From: Chryseobacterium edaphi
GTDB lineage: Bacteria; Bacteroidota; Bacteroidia; Flavobacteriales; Weeksellaceae
Length of the DNA: 64,000 bases
Direction of reading: 5' to 3'
Assembly: GCF_025628985.1 (NCBI RefSeq)
Contig: NZ_JAOTEM010000001.1
Span: 1,054,001-1,118,000 of the forward strand
A program made the translations under genes and the position numbers. The notes beneath the pieces are model-generated. The model did not search any database. It saw only the letters and a program-made list of their open reading frames with translations, and was not told where the DNA came from. Below, piece by piece: positions 57,559 to 64,000 of this stretch. Each line of letters starts with the position of its first letter. The first letter of the stretch is position 1.

Positions 57559-57644
57559 TGGTGATTGGAATCGAATGCACTTGATCTAAGTCATGAGTTT
57601 TCGTTGATGATTGATAGTTGTAGGTCTATCTTTTAAGTTTAAAT

Positions 57645-58226
57645 CTAACCTTTCAATAATAACTTTTTGCGAATTCTGCTGACTGTTTCCGGAGCCAGAC
57701 CCAAAAATGAAGCAATTAAATTATGAGGAATTCTTTTGATCATTTCAGGATTTTTTTGAGATAGTTCGAGATATTTTTCTTCAGCTGTATAGCTGTTTGA
57801 TGCAATTAACCGATAATCTTTTGTCACTAAACTGTTCTGATACAAAATCCTGAAATAGCGATCCATTACTGGAATTTTAATCATCAGTTTTTCGTAATCT
57901 TCAAGACTGATCATTAACAATTCGGTTTCTTCAACGGCATTTATATTCAAAACTGCTTTTTCCTGACTGATAAAACTTTTGAAATCAGAGATCCACCAAC
58001 CTTCAAAAGCAAACATATTGATATGTTCGTTTCCTTTTTCATCGACAAAATAAGATTTGAGTAAACCTTTACTCACAAAAGAAAGATGGGTACAAATCTC
58101 ACCTTCCTGCAACAGAAATTGCTTTTTACGAAGTTTTTTAACGATAAAAAATGACTGTAAAGCATCTTTCTGATCATCAGTTAACTCAACTTTATTCTGA
58201 ATATGGGAAATGAGAACGTCAAACAT
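57645..58226 (-). CDS. Crp/Fnr-family transcriptional regulator
   Basis: A 193-residue regulator with the barrel (LRKKQFLLQEGEICTHLSFVSKG) and a short C-terminal helix-turn-helix (LIASFLGLAPETVSRIRKKL). It is closest in pattern to the regulator of the bacillithiol-type operon at 43.6 kb. It stands alone between the PRISE-like gene and the DoxX gene. A palindrome, GATAC-CA-GTATC (58286-58297), lies 60 bases upstream and might be an operator. Confidence 0.9.
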   Translation of the reverse strand: MFDVLISHIQNKVELTDDQKDALQSFFIVKKLRKKQFLLQEGEICTHLSFVSKGLLKSYFVDEKGNEHINMFAFEGWWISDFKSFISQEKAVLNINAVEETELLMISLEDYEKLMIKIPVMDRYFRILYQNSLVTKDYRLIASNSYTAEEKYLELSQKNPEMIKRIPHNLIASFLGLAPETVSRIRKKLLLKG

Positions 58227-58353
58227 TTGAAAAAATATAGTGTAAAATTAATGTTTCTCAAATTACTTTTCAAATCATAAAGACTGATACCAGTATCTTT
58301 GTTTTTTGATTTATGAAAAAGTTTCTTTGCTCTCTCAATACTCAACATATAAA

Positions 58354-58749
58354 TTATATAATTGTTGGGTTTTCTTCAAAATTATATTTTAAATAAAACC
58401 ACAAAAGCACAAAAAGATATAAAGAATGGAGTAGTTGCGCTTCAATAGCCGACCAGTTTTCGACCGAACTGCTTCCAAAAATCAAAATTGTCATCAGTGA
58501 AATAGCAGTATAGATTGTCAGTTTAGGTTTAAAACCAATCAAAAGAGAAATTCCTACGATCGCTTCCAGAAAAGGCAAAATATATCCGAAAGGTGTCATC
58601 AACGCTTCAGGAATCGCCGATTTTTCCATTGATTTTACCATTCCGTCTGTGAAGATCTGCAACTTGGGAATTCTTACCATTCCGTGTCCTGCCAAAGAAA
58701 CGGCAATCGGAAGTTTTAAAAAGAAAAATATTGTTTTAAAGTCTTTCAT
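58354..58749 (-). CDS. DoxX/MauE-like membrane protein
   Basis: A 131-residue protein with four hydrophobic helices. The first helix is KLPIAVSLAGHGMVRI; PFGYILPFLEAIVGISLLIGF and YLFVLLWFYLKY follow, fitting the DoxX family. Members are linked to thiosulfate oxidation, thiol stress and terminal oxidases in different bacteria. It lies 78 bases after the 3-hydroxyisobutyrate-dehydrogenase-like gene on the same strand and may end a four-gene redox operon with that gene, DUF3861 and the aldo/keto reductase. Confidence 0.82.
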   Translation of the reverse strand: MKDFKTIFFFLKLPIAVSLAGHGMVRIPKLQIFTDGMVKSMEKSAIPEALMTPFGYILPFLEAIVGISLLIGFKPKLTIYTAISLMTILIFGSSSVENWSAIEAQLLHSLYLFVLLWFYLKYNFEENPTII

Positions 58750-58827
58750 TGTTTTATTGTTTAAGTTGGAAGAACGAAGACGGGAGAGCTGATTTTCTTC
58801 GCAAAATCTAATCAGTTAATAGTTTTA

Positions 58828-59679
58828 TTATTTTTCTTTTTTAAGATAATTAATAATTCCTATCACATCGTCTTTTCCGAAACCTTCGTTCTGAGCAGAC
58901 TGATATGTTTCGATTAGTGTTTGAGCCAACGGAAAATCTGCACCCGCATTCTTAGCCAGCAAAATGTCTTTTAACATTAAATCTAAAGAAAAAGCAGGTT
59001 TGTAATCATCTTCAACCAACAAAGGTGTTTTCACTTTCGTGGCACCGCTTCCGCTTGCACTTTCATTGATGATTTCAAGCATATCCTTTCTCTTAATCCC
59101 CAATTTGTCTGAGAATAAAATGGTTTCCGCCAAACCTTGATATAAAGCCGAAATGAAATAATTAACAGATAATTTCGCAGCCAAACCTTTCCCGTTCTTG
59201 CCTAAATGTTTAATCTTCTTTCCGAGTTTTTCTAAATACGGAGTTGCTCTTTCCAAATCTTTTTCCTCACCTCCAACCATGATAATTAAAGTCCCTTCGT
59301 CGGCTGGTTTTGTACTTCCTGCGACAGGAGCATCAATGAAAGAGGATTCTTTTATTTTTAAAGCATTCCCGATTTCATTCGAAACTTCGGGAGAAACGGT
59401 ACTCATATCAATAAATAATTTTCCGGAGATGTTGATTTTTAAAACTTCTTCATAAACTGCTCTTAAAGCATCATCATGAGACAACATGGTGAAAATTACG
59501 TCGCTGTCCTGAACTAATTCTTTAACACTTTTAGAAACTTTTGATTTTTCTTTAAAATCATTAGCTTTTTCAACAGTTCTGTTATAAACAGATATTGAAA
59601 ATCCTGCTTTCTCAAGATTTTTTGCCATCGGATGTCCCATGTTTCCTAAACCGATGAAACCTATTTTTTCTGAATTCAT
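58828..59679 (-). CDS. NAD(P)-dependent beta-hydroxyacid dehydrogenase (3-hydroxyisobutyrate dehydrogenase family)
   Basis: A 283-residue enzyme with Rossmann motif GFIGLGNMGHPMA (residues 7-19), substrate loop DAPVAGSTKPADEGTL near 118, and the catalytic Lys in NGKGLAAKLSVNYF near 170. The all-helical C-terminal domain completes the fold. Related enzymes act on 3-hydroxyisobutyrate, tartronate semialdehyde or gamma-hydroxybutyrate semialdehydes, so reduction of a small aldehyde is plausible. It follows DUF3861 by 16 bases and is probably co-transcribed with the aldo/keto reductase. Confidence 0.91.
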   Translation of the reverse strand: MNSEKIGFIGLGNMGHPMAKNLEKAGFSISVYNRTVEKANDFKEKSKVSKSVKELVQDSDVIFTMLSHDDALRAVYEEVLKINISGKLFIDMSTVSPEVSNEIGNALKIKESSFIDAPVAGSTKPADEGTLIIMVGGEEKDLERATPYLEKLGKKIKHLGKNGKGLAAKLSVNYFISALYQGLAETILFSDKLGIKRKDMLEIINESASGSGATKVKTPLLVEDDYKPAFSLDLMLKDILLAKNAGADFPLAQTLIETYQSAQNEGFGKDDVIGIINYLKKEK

Positions 59680-59695
59680 TTTTAATTCTATTTAA

Positions 59696-59986
59696 TTAAT
59701 AACTCTTTAATTTTTTCATGAAATCCGAAATTGCAGGATTCAGTTCTTCAAAAAGCGGATGCTTTCCGTTTTTAATTAAAACTTCTGTGAAAAGTTTTAA
59801 TCCGAGACTGAATTCGTTCGCAGTCTGTTCATCTTCAAATATTTTTTTAGATTTAATTAAATCAATTATTTTAAACAGATCATCATGATTTTCAAATTCA
59901 AAAGTCAGCTTTTTATCAGCTGAAGAACCGTCTTTAAGGGACATTTCGTTCAGTTGAAGTTGGTATTTATTACTTCTTTTTTCCAT
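59696..59986 (-). CDS. DUF3861 domain protein
   Basis: A 96-residue soluble protein beginning MEKRSNKYQLQLNEMSLKDGS and containing LTFEFENHDDLFKIID and LGLKLFTEVLIKNGKHPLFEEL, the pattern of the DUF3861 family. No function is known. It lies 3 bases after the aldo/keto reductase gene and 16 bases before the dehydrogenase gene, so it belongs to the same operon. The family's frequent company with redox genes suggests a small accessory role only. Confidence 0.8.
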   Translation of the reverse strand: MEKRSNKYQLQLNEMSLKDGSSADKKLTFEFENHDDLFKIIDLIKSKKIFEDEQTANEFSLGLKLFTEVLIKNGKHPLFEELNPAISDFMKKLKSY

Positions 59987-59989
59987 TGT

Positions 59990-61111
59990 TTATCCTTTTG
60001 GTACAGGAGCATTTGCTTCAATTAATTTCTCTTTTTTCAGTTCAGCCCAAAAGCTTGCAGGTATTTTAGTTAGAAAAGATGCGGCATTTTCCTGAGCTTG
60101 TTGTACAGTGTGAGCTCCCGGAATCACTCCAGAAACCACATCAGGAGCAGCAGCAAACTGAAGTGCCGCAGTTCTGAGATCGACTTTATGATTATTCGCA
60201 ACTCTTTGCAAGGCAGCTAATTTATCTTTCACTCTGGCCGGGAAATCTCCATTGTATAAATAACGGTCTTTTCCTGAAAGAAAACCAGCACATAATGGCG
60301 CTCCGACAACAATTGAAATATCTTTTTCGGCAGCTTTAGGGAAAACTTTATTGAGATCATCGGTATGATGAATCAATGAATACTGACAAGCGGAAAGAAA
60401 AATATCAGGATCTGAAACTTCGATCGCTTTCAAAATAGGTTCGATCGTGTTGACACCAAATCCCCAACCTTTGATCAAACCTTCTTCACGCATCTTGATC
60501 AGTTCGGGCATTGCACCTTTTGCAGCAATATCAAAATATTTTACCCAATCGCCCTTCATATCTTTATTGTCAGGCGACAAATCGTGAATGAAAACGATGT
60601 CTAATGAAGCAATTCCCAATCTATGCAAACTGTCTTCCACACTTTTTCTCGCTCCTGCTGCCGAATAGTCGTACTCGTAAGAAAAATTCAGTTTTCCTTT
60701 CCAAAGACCATCTAATTTAAAATCATCGTAAGGTTTAAGAATTCTTCCCATTTTGGTAGAAAGTGTGAATTCGTCGCGTTTTTTATCTTTCAGGAACAAT
60801 CCCATTCTATGTTCGCTAAGTCCCAAACCGTACCAAGGCGAAGTGTCAAAATACCGAACTCCAGCATTCCAGGCTGCTTCTATAGATTGTAAACATTCGA
60901 TGTCGGAATTGATGTTGAATCCGTTTCCCAGAGCAACACCTCCAAAGCCAGATTTATATTTCGGTCTGAATCTTTTTCCTAATCCTGTATTTTCAAATTG
61001 TTCCATAATATTTTCTTTAAATAAATTTGATGCAAAAGCGGGCACCACAGAGGAAGCCATTAATCCTGCCGCTGCAAGTCCGCTGTTTTTGATGAATGTT
61101 CTTCTTTCCAT
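59990..61111 (-). CDS. Tat-exported aldo/keto reductase
   Basis: A 373-residue aldo/keto reductase with a twin-arginine signal (ERRTFIKNSGLAAAG, residues 2-16, then SSVVPAFAS), so it should be exported already folded. The barrel has DTSPWYG (catalytic Asp-Tyr region), STKMGR with the Lys, and FIHDL with the His of the family tetrad. GVIPGAHTVQQAQEN is near the C terminus. Relatives with this signal act on quinones, aldehydes or sugars in the periplasm. It is first in an operon with DUF3861 and a dehydrogenase. Confidence 0.91.
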   Translation of the reverse strand: MERRTFIKNSGLAAAGLMASSVVPAFASNLFKENIMEQFENTGLGKRFRPKYKSGFGGVALGNGFNINSDIECLQSIEAAWNAGVRYFDTSPWYGLGLSEHRMGLFLKDKKRDEFTLSTKMGRILKPYDDFKLDGLWKGKLNFSYEYDYSAAGARKSVEDSLHRLGIASLDIVFIHDLSPDNKDMKGDWVKYFDIAAKGAMPELIKMREEGLIKGWGFGVNTIEPILKAIEVSDPDIFLSACQYSLIHHTDDLNKVFPKAAEKDISIVVGAPLCAGFLSGKDRYLYNGDFPARVKDKLAALQRVANNHKVDLRTAALQFAAAPDVVSGVIPGAHTVQQAQENAASFLTKIPASFWAELKKEKLIEANAPVPKG

Positions 61112-61149
61112 TTTTAATATTTTGTTTGTGTGGTGATATTTTATTTTTC

Positions 61150-61327
61150 TTTAAAAGCAAGGAGAGACAAAGTTCTTTTTACATTCATAGTATTTTTAAG
61201 ATAAACAAAGCCGCTTCGCTTATTTTAAGTAATACAATTTTATATTTCGTTATTAAGTGAAATGCCTTTTTTTAACTTTAAATCTGTATAAAGTTTTTTA
61301 ATCTCTTTGTCTGACTTTGCGTTTAAA
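61150..61327. repeat. Inverted-repeat element of about 178 bp
   Basis: Left end TTTAAAAGCAAGG... (61150-61172) and right end ...CTTTGCGTTTAAA (61305-61327) are 23-bp inverted copies with 19 matches. The inside is AT-rich without a reading frame. It occupies part of the 454-base gap between the aldo/keto reductase and the old yellow enzyme gene; the rest shows nothing recognisable besides the terminator at 61.5 kb. Confidence 0.6.
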
Positions 61328-61520
61328 AAAATTTCAACTAAAAAGCATTAACCAAATCGTCATTATTTTTTTAATTTAAAGTTTGATATTGATTGCCTTC
61401 ACATCTAGTACGGTTTTTTCATACTCTTTCTGCCCAGCAAAAGTGACGACCATTTAACATCAAAAAATTGTCCATACTAATGTTAAGAAGGATTAAATTA
61501 CTAAATACCGAATAAAAAAA

Positions 61521-61541
61521 GCAGTTCCGAAACGAAACTGC
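61521..61541 (-). terminator. Terminator after the old yellow enzyme gene
   Basis: GCAGTT (61521-61526) and AACTGC (61536-61541), with an inner CG/CG pair, form the stem. On the minus strand seven T residues follow. Confidence 0.75.
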
Positions 61542-61565
61542 CTTCACTAACTATTTAATCAAAAA

Positions 61566-62627
61566 TTAATATAATACGCTAAGACTCTCGGCAGAAAAAT
61601 CTGAAATTTCTTCAATTCTTCCTTCTTTTATTTTTTGTACCCATTGATGATCGGTCAATAAAGCACGACCGACAGCAACCAAATCAAAATCCTGACGATC
61701 AAATCTGCGGATCAACTCCGAAAGATCTGCCTTTTCGCTTCCTTCACCTGCAAATGCGCTCATGAAATCACCTTTTAAACCAACAGAACCCACTGTAATT
61801 GTTGGTTGACCAGTAATTTTCTTTGCCCAACCGGCAAAATTTAAATCAGAACCTTCAAATTCCGGTTCCCAAAAACGGCGTTGTGAACAGTGGAAAATAT
61901 CAACTCCCGCTTCTTTCAATGGTAAAAGCCAGTCTTCCATTTCAGACGAAGTTGTTGCCAATCTGCTTTTATAATCCTGTTGTTTCCATTGGGAAAGACG
62001 GATGATGATTGTGAAATCTTCACCAACTGCAGCTCTAATTGCTTTGATAACATCCACTGCAAATCTGCTTCTTTCTTTAATGTTTTTACCGCCATATTCA
62101 TCAGTTCTTGTATTGGTCACTTCCCAGAAAAACTGATCGATCAGATAACCGTGAGCTCCGTGAATTTCTAGACAGTCAAAACCAAGATCTTTTGCAGATT
62201 TTGCCGATGCAGCAAATTGCGCAATCGTATCCTGAATATCCTCCAAAGACATTGTAGAAGCTTTTTCCATTTCAATTGTCGGATAATCTGCTGAACTTCT
62301 TGTATCACCAACGTGCCAGATTTGAGGTCCCATTTTTCCTCCATTTTTATGAACAGCATCAATCACGTTTTTCCAGCCTTGCAAAGCTTGTGTTCCGTAA
62401 AAGTCAGGAATGTTTTGCATGTTTTTTGATGCAGGTCTATTGATCACTGTTCCTTCAGACAAGATCAAACCTACATTTGAAGCAGCACGTCTTGCATAAT
62501 AATCTTCAATTTCCTTTGTAGGAATGCCATTATCTGATTGTGCTCTTGTCATTGGTGCCATTACTAATCTGTTTTTTAGATTCAGATTTTTATAATTGAA
62601 TGGAGTGAATAACTCGTTTATATTCAT
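61566..62627 (-). CDS. NADH:flavin oxidoreductase, old yellow enzyme family
   Basis: A 353-residue FMN enzyme that reduces activated C=C bonds of enones, maleimides and similar electrophiles with NAD(P)H. Barrel motifs are NRLVMAPMTRAQSDNG, GLILSEGTVI, PQIWHVG, LEIHGAHGYLIDQFFW and DLVAVGRALLTD. The substrate His-His pair of the class is replaced by the IHGAHGY context with one His preserved. It is divergent from an HxlR regulator gene, the standard arrangement for electrophile-sensing control. A terminator follows. Confidence 0.92.
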   Translation of the reverse strand: MNINELFTPFNYKNLNLKNRLVMAPMTRAQSDNGIPTKEIEDYYARRAASNVGLILSEGTVINRPASKNMQNIPDFYGTQALQGWKNVIDAVHKNGGKMGPQIWHVGDTRSSADYPTIEMEKASTMSLEDIQDTIAQFAASAKSAKDLGFDCLEIHGAHGYLIDQFFWEVTNTRTDEYGGKNIKERSRFAVDVIKAIRAAVGEDFTIIIRLSQWKQQDYKSRLATTSSEMEDWLLPLKEAGVDIFHCSQRRFWEPEFEGSDLNFAGWAKKITGQPTITVGSVGLKGDFMSAFAGEGSEKADLSELIRRFDRQDFDLVAVGRALLTDHQWVQKIKEGRIEEISDFSAESLSVLY

Positions 62628-62670
62628 TTTAAAATTTATTTGAATGATTAATTTCTTAATTGTTACACAA

Positions 62671-62738
62671 AGTAACTAATAATAGTTTACTTTTGTATCA
62701 TTGAGTTAAAAAAAACTAGTAACTTAGCAGTAACTAAT
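62671..62738. promoter_or_regulatory. Divergent control region with repeated AGTAACT motifs and promoter
   Basis: AGTAACT(A/T)A occurs at 62671, 62718 and 62729, the last two 11 bases apart, about one helical turn. TACTTTTG (62688-62695) is the -7 element for the HxlR gene. The repeats are good candidates for HxlR operator half sites controlling both genes. Confidence 0.6.
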
Positions 62739-62755
62739 AACTAATTTAACCAACC

Positions 62756-63103
62756 ATGAGACAAGAAAAAATCAAGCAATGCAGTTGTGCGCTCGGAAAA
62801 GCCATGTCAGCTTTGGGCAGTAAGTGGAAACCAATTATTGTGTTGGTCATCAAGGACCGAACACTAAGGTTCGGTGAAATTGCTGCGCGCATTTCTGTTA
62901 TTTCCAGAAAAGTACTTACCGATCAATTAAGAGAAATGGAAGTTGACAGTCTTGTAACCCGTCAGGAATTTAAAGAACTTCCGCCAAGGGTAGAATACAA
63001 GCTTACTGAAAAAGGTTTGGCATTATTACCGATCTTAAATCTACTCGAAGAATGGGAAAAGGAGTTTGAAATGACTGAGAAAAAATTAGATGTAATTGTT
63101 TAG
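62756..63103 (+). CDS. HxlR-family transcriptional regulator
   Basis: A 115-residue winged-helix regulator. After a short N terminus with Cys-Ser-Cys (KQCSCALGKAMSALGSKWKP), the DNA-binding helix is FGEIAARISVISRKVLTDQLREM and the wing is PPRVEYKLTEKGLAL. The N-terminal cysteines fit the redox- or electrophile-sensing HxlR proteins such as YodB and HypR. It is divergent from the old yellow enzyme gene, which it probably represses until electrophiles modify it. Length is normal. Confidence 0.92.
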   Translation: MRQEKIKQCSCALGKAMSALGSKWKPIIVLVIKDRTLRFGEIAARISVISRKVLTDQLREMEVDSLVTRQEFKELPPRVEYKLTEKGLALLPILNLLEEWEKEFEMTEKKLDVIV

Positions 63104-63223
63104 GAAATAAATTTTTTTAATATCCATTTAAGGTTTAACAATTCCGTAGAAAATAAATCAAATAAAAGTTCGATGAAGTATTCTTAATCATCGAGCTGAA
63201 TAAACTATTACTTTTATTAAACT

Positions 63224-64000
63224 ATGGAAAACTCCGATTACAACTTGTCACGCAAAAAATTTCTAAAAATAGTCGCAGGAGCCGGTGGATTTGTGTTACT
63301 TAATCCTCTATTATCATGGACTGAAATCACAGAAACAGATCCTCGAATAGCAACAATTGTTGCAAATACGATTGGTATTGATACTCATAATCACATAGAT
63401 GTTCCATTAAACTCAAAAGAACTTCCGGGAGCAAAAGTTAATTTGGCAGATGAGCTGAAAAAATCAGGTTTATCAGCAATCAGTATGACATTTGCCGTTG
63501 ATTATCAAAAACTGGAAAATCCCGGAGACGCTTACAACAGATTTTTAGCAGGATTTGATGCGACGGACAAAATTCTGATTGATAATAGTATGAAACGGGC
63601 GATGAGTCTTTCAGATATAAAACTTTCGCATAAGAATCATATTCCCACAGTCATTCAATCTGTTGAAGGCGGTCATTTCCTTGAAGGAAAAACAGACCGA
63701 TTAGAAATCGCTTATAAAAGAGGTTTACGACAACTGGGGCTACTGCATGACAATGATGCTTCCGTTCCTCTAGGTGATGTTTATACCAATCCGGCGCAAT
63801 TTGGCGGCTTAACTTCTTTCGGATCAGATATCATTAAAGAATGCAACAGACTAGGAATCCTGATAGATCTTGCTCACGCAAGCAACGAAACCCTCAACGC
63901 AGCAATCAAAATTTCAACTAAACCTATTTTAATATCTCATACCGGACTCGATACTCAATTGGGAACCAATGAATTTATGGCAAAAATGATGCGTCCGAGA
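63224..64000 (+). CDS. Membrane dipeptidase (M19), N-terminal part, runs off the window
   Basis: 259 codons of an incomplete gene that continues past the window end. The N terminus is NLSRKKFLKIVAGAGGFVLL, a Tat-like signal (single Arg then Lys-Lys), predicting export. The renal-dipeptidase barrel starts at TIGIDTHNHIDVP (first metal motif), with SVEGGHFLEGK (Glu ligand), LIDLAHASNET and LISHTGLD (His ligands) in the expected order. Such enzymes cut dipeptides, often with a D-residue, in the periplasm. The C-terminal part is missing here. Confidence 0.9.
   Translation, partial: MENSDYNLSRKKFLKIVAGAGGFVLLNPLLSWTEITETDPRIATIVANTIGIDTHNHIDVPLNSKELPGAKVNLADELKKSGLSAISMTFAVDYQKLENPGDAYNRFLAGFDATDKILIDNSMKRAMSLSDIKLSHKNHIPTVIQSVEGGHFLEGKTDRLEIAYKRGLRQLGLLHDNDASVPLGDVYTNPAQFGGLTSFGSDIIKECNRLGILIDLAHASNETLNAAIKISTKPILISHTGLDTQLGTNEFMAKMMRPR

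Noticed and set aside
58294..58396. A 27-residue open frame (58313-58396, plus strand) behind a TATCTTTG element
   Set aside because: It overlaps the 3' end of the DoxX gene, has no recognisable features, and the -7 match alone is weak evidence in AT-rich DNA.
58380..58415. CACAAAAG-like motif resembling the repeat ends at 51.5 kb
   Set aside because: It lies inside the DoxX coding region, where it encodes a hydrophobic helix end (FVLLWFY), so the likeness is probably chance.

Overview
The window is an AT-rich chromosomal segment that looks like a flavobacterium of the Chryseobacterium/Weeksellaceae type. The evidence is protein-level resemblance to that group, several secreted proteins with type IX secretion (Por) C-terminal sorting domains, promoters of the Bacteroidetes form (TTG/TTTG, about 19 bp, TAnnTTTG), almost no Shine-Dalgarno sequences, and a bacillithiol-type redox gene set. 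No phage, CRISPR array, insertion sequence or plasmid function was seen. Species cannot be fixed from the sequence alone.

Layout. 1-1.6 kb: end of an RND pump gene and its TolC-like partner. 1.7-4.6 kb: tRNA-Ala(GGC) directly followed by a small lipoprotein, an unknown Bacteroidetes protein, an NlpC/P60 lipoprotein and dapD. 4.6-8.6 kb: a surface-glycan gene set (GT87, GT2, polysaccharide deacetylase, GT4). 8.6-15.8 kb: the complete histidine operon hisG-D-C-B-H-A-F-IE behind a His-rich leader peptide and attenuator. 15.8-18.3 kb: tandem secreted M28 aminopeptidases. 18.3-22 kb: thrS-infC-rpmI-rplT. 22-28 kb: DUF4230, thioredoxin-like, MazG-like, lipoprotein and a large secreted M12B metalloprotease. 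28-31.4 kb: acyl-CoA dehydrogenase and a secreted endonuclease. 31.4-35.2 kb: a SatD/DUF3307 pair behind three evenly spaced palindromes, then purC and purF. 35-42 kb: duplicated outer-membrane barrels, aroB, an RluB-type pseudouridine synthase, nicotinamidase and a DEAD-box helicase.

41.6-44.2 kb is an overlapping five-gene operon with a BstA/YfiT-like DinB protein, a DUF1569 protein, a YtxJ bacilliredoxin and a Crp/Fnr regulator. 44.2-48.2 kb holds stress genes and two related Crp/Fnr regulators. 48.2-54.5 kb encodes the four-gene ligase-associated DNA repair set (PdeM phosphoesterase, Lhr-like helicase, ATP-dependent ligase, MBL-fold exonuclease). Every gap in this set carries a palindromic repeat. 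54.6-63.1 kb is a redox island: rhodanese, membrane proteins, TetR, a PRISE-like reductase, Crp/Fnr, DoxX, a 3-hydroxyisobutyrate-dehydrogenase-like enzyme, a Tat-exported aldo/keto reductase, old yellow enzyme and HxlR. The window ends inside a Tat-exported M19 dipeptidase.

Most proteins belong to known families. The least explained items are the SatD operator array, the bacillithiol-type operon with its two unknown partners, the his attenuator, the tRNA-mRNA arrangement at 1.8 kb, and several families of intergenic palindromic repeats.
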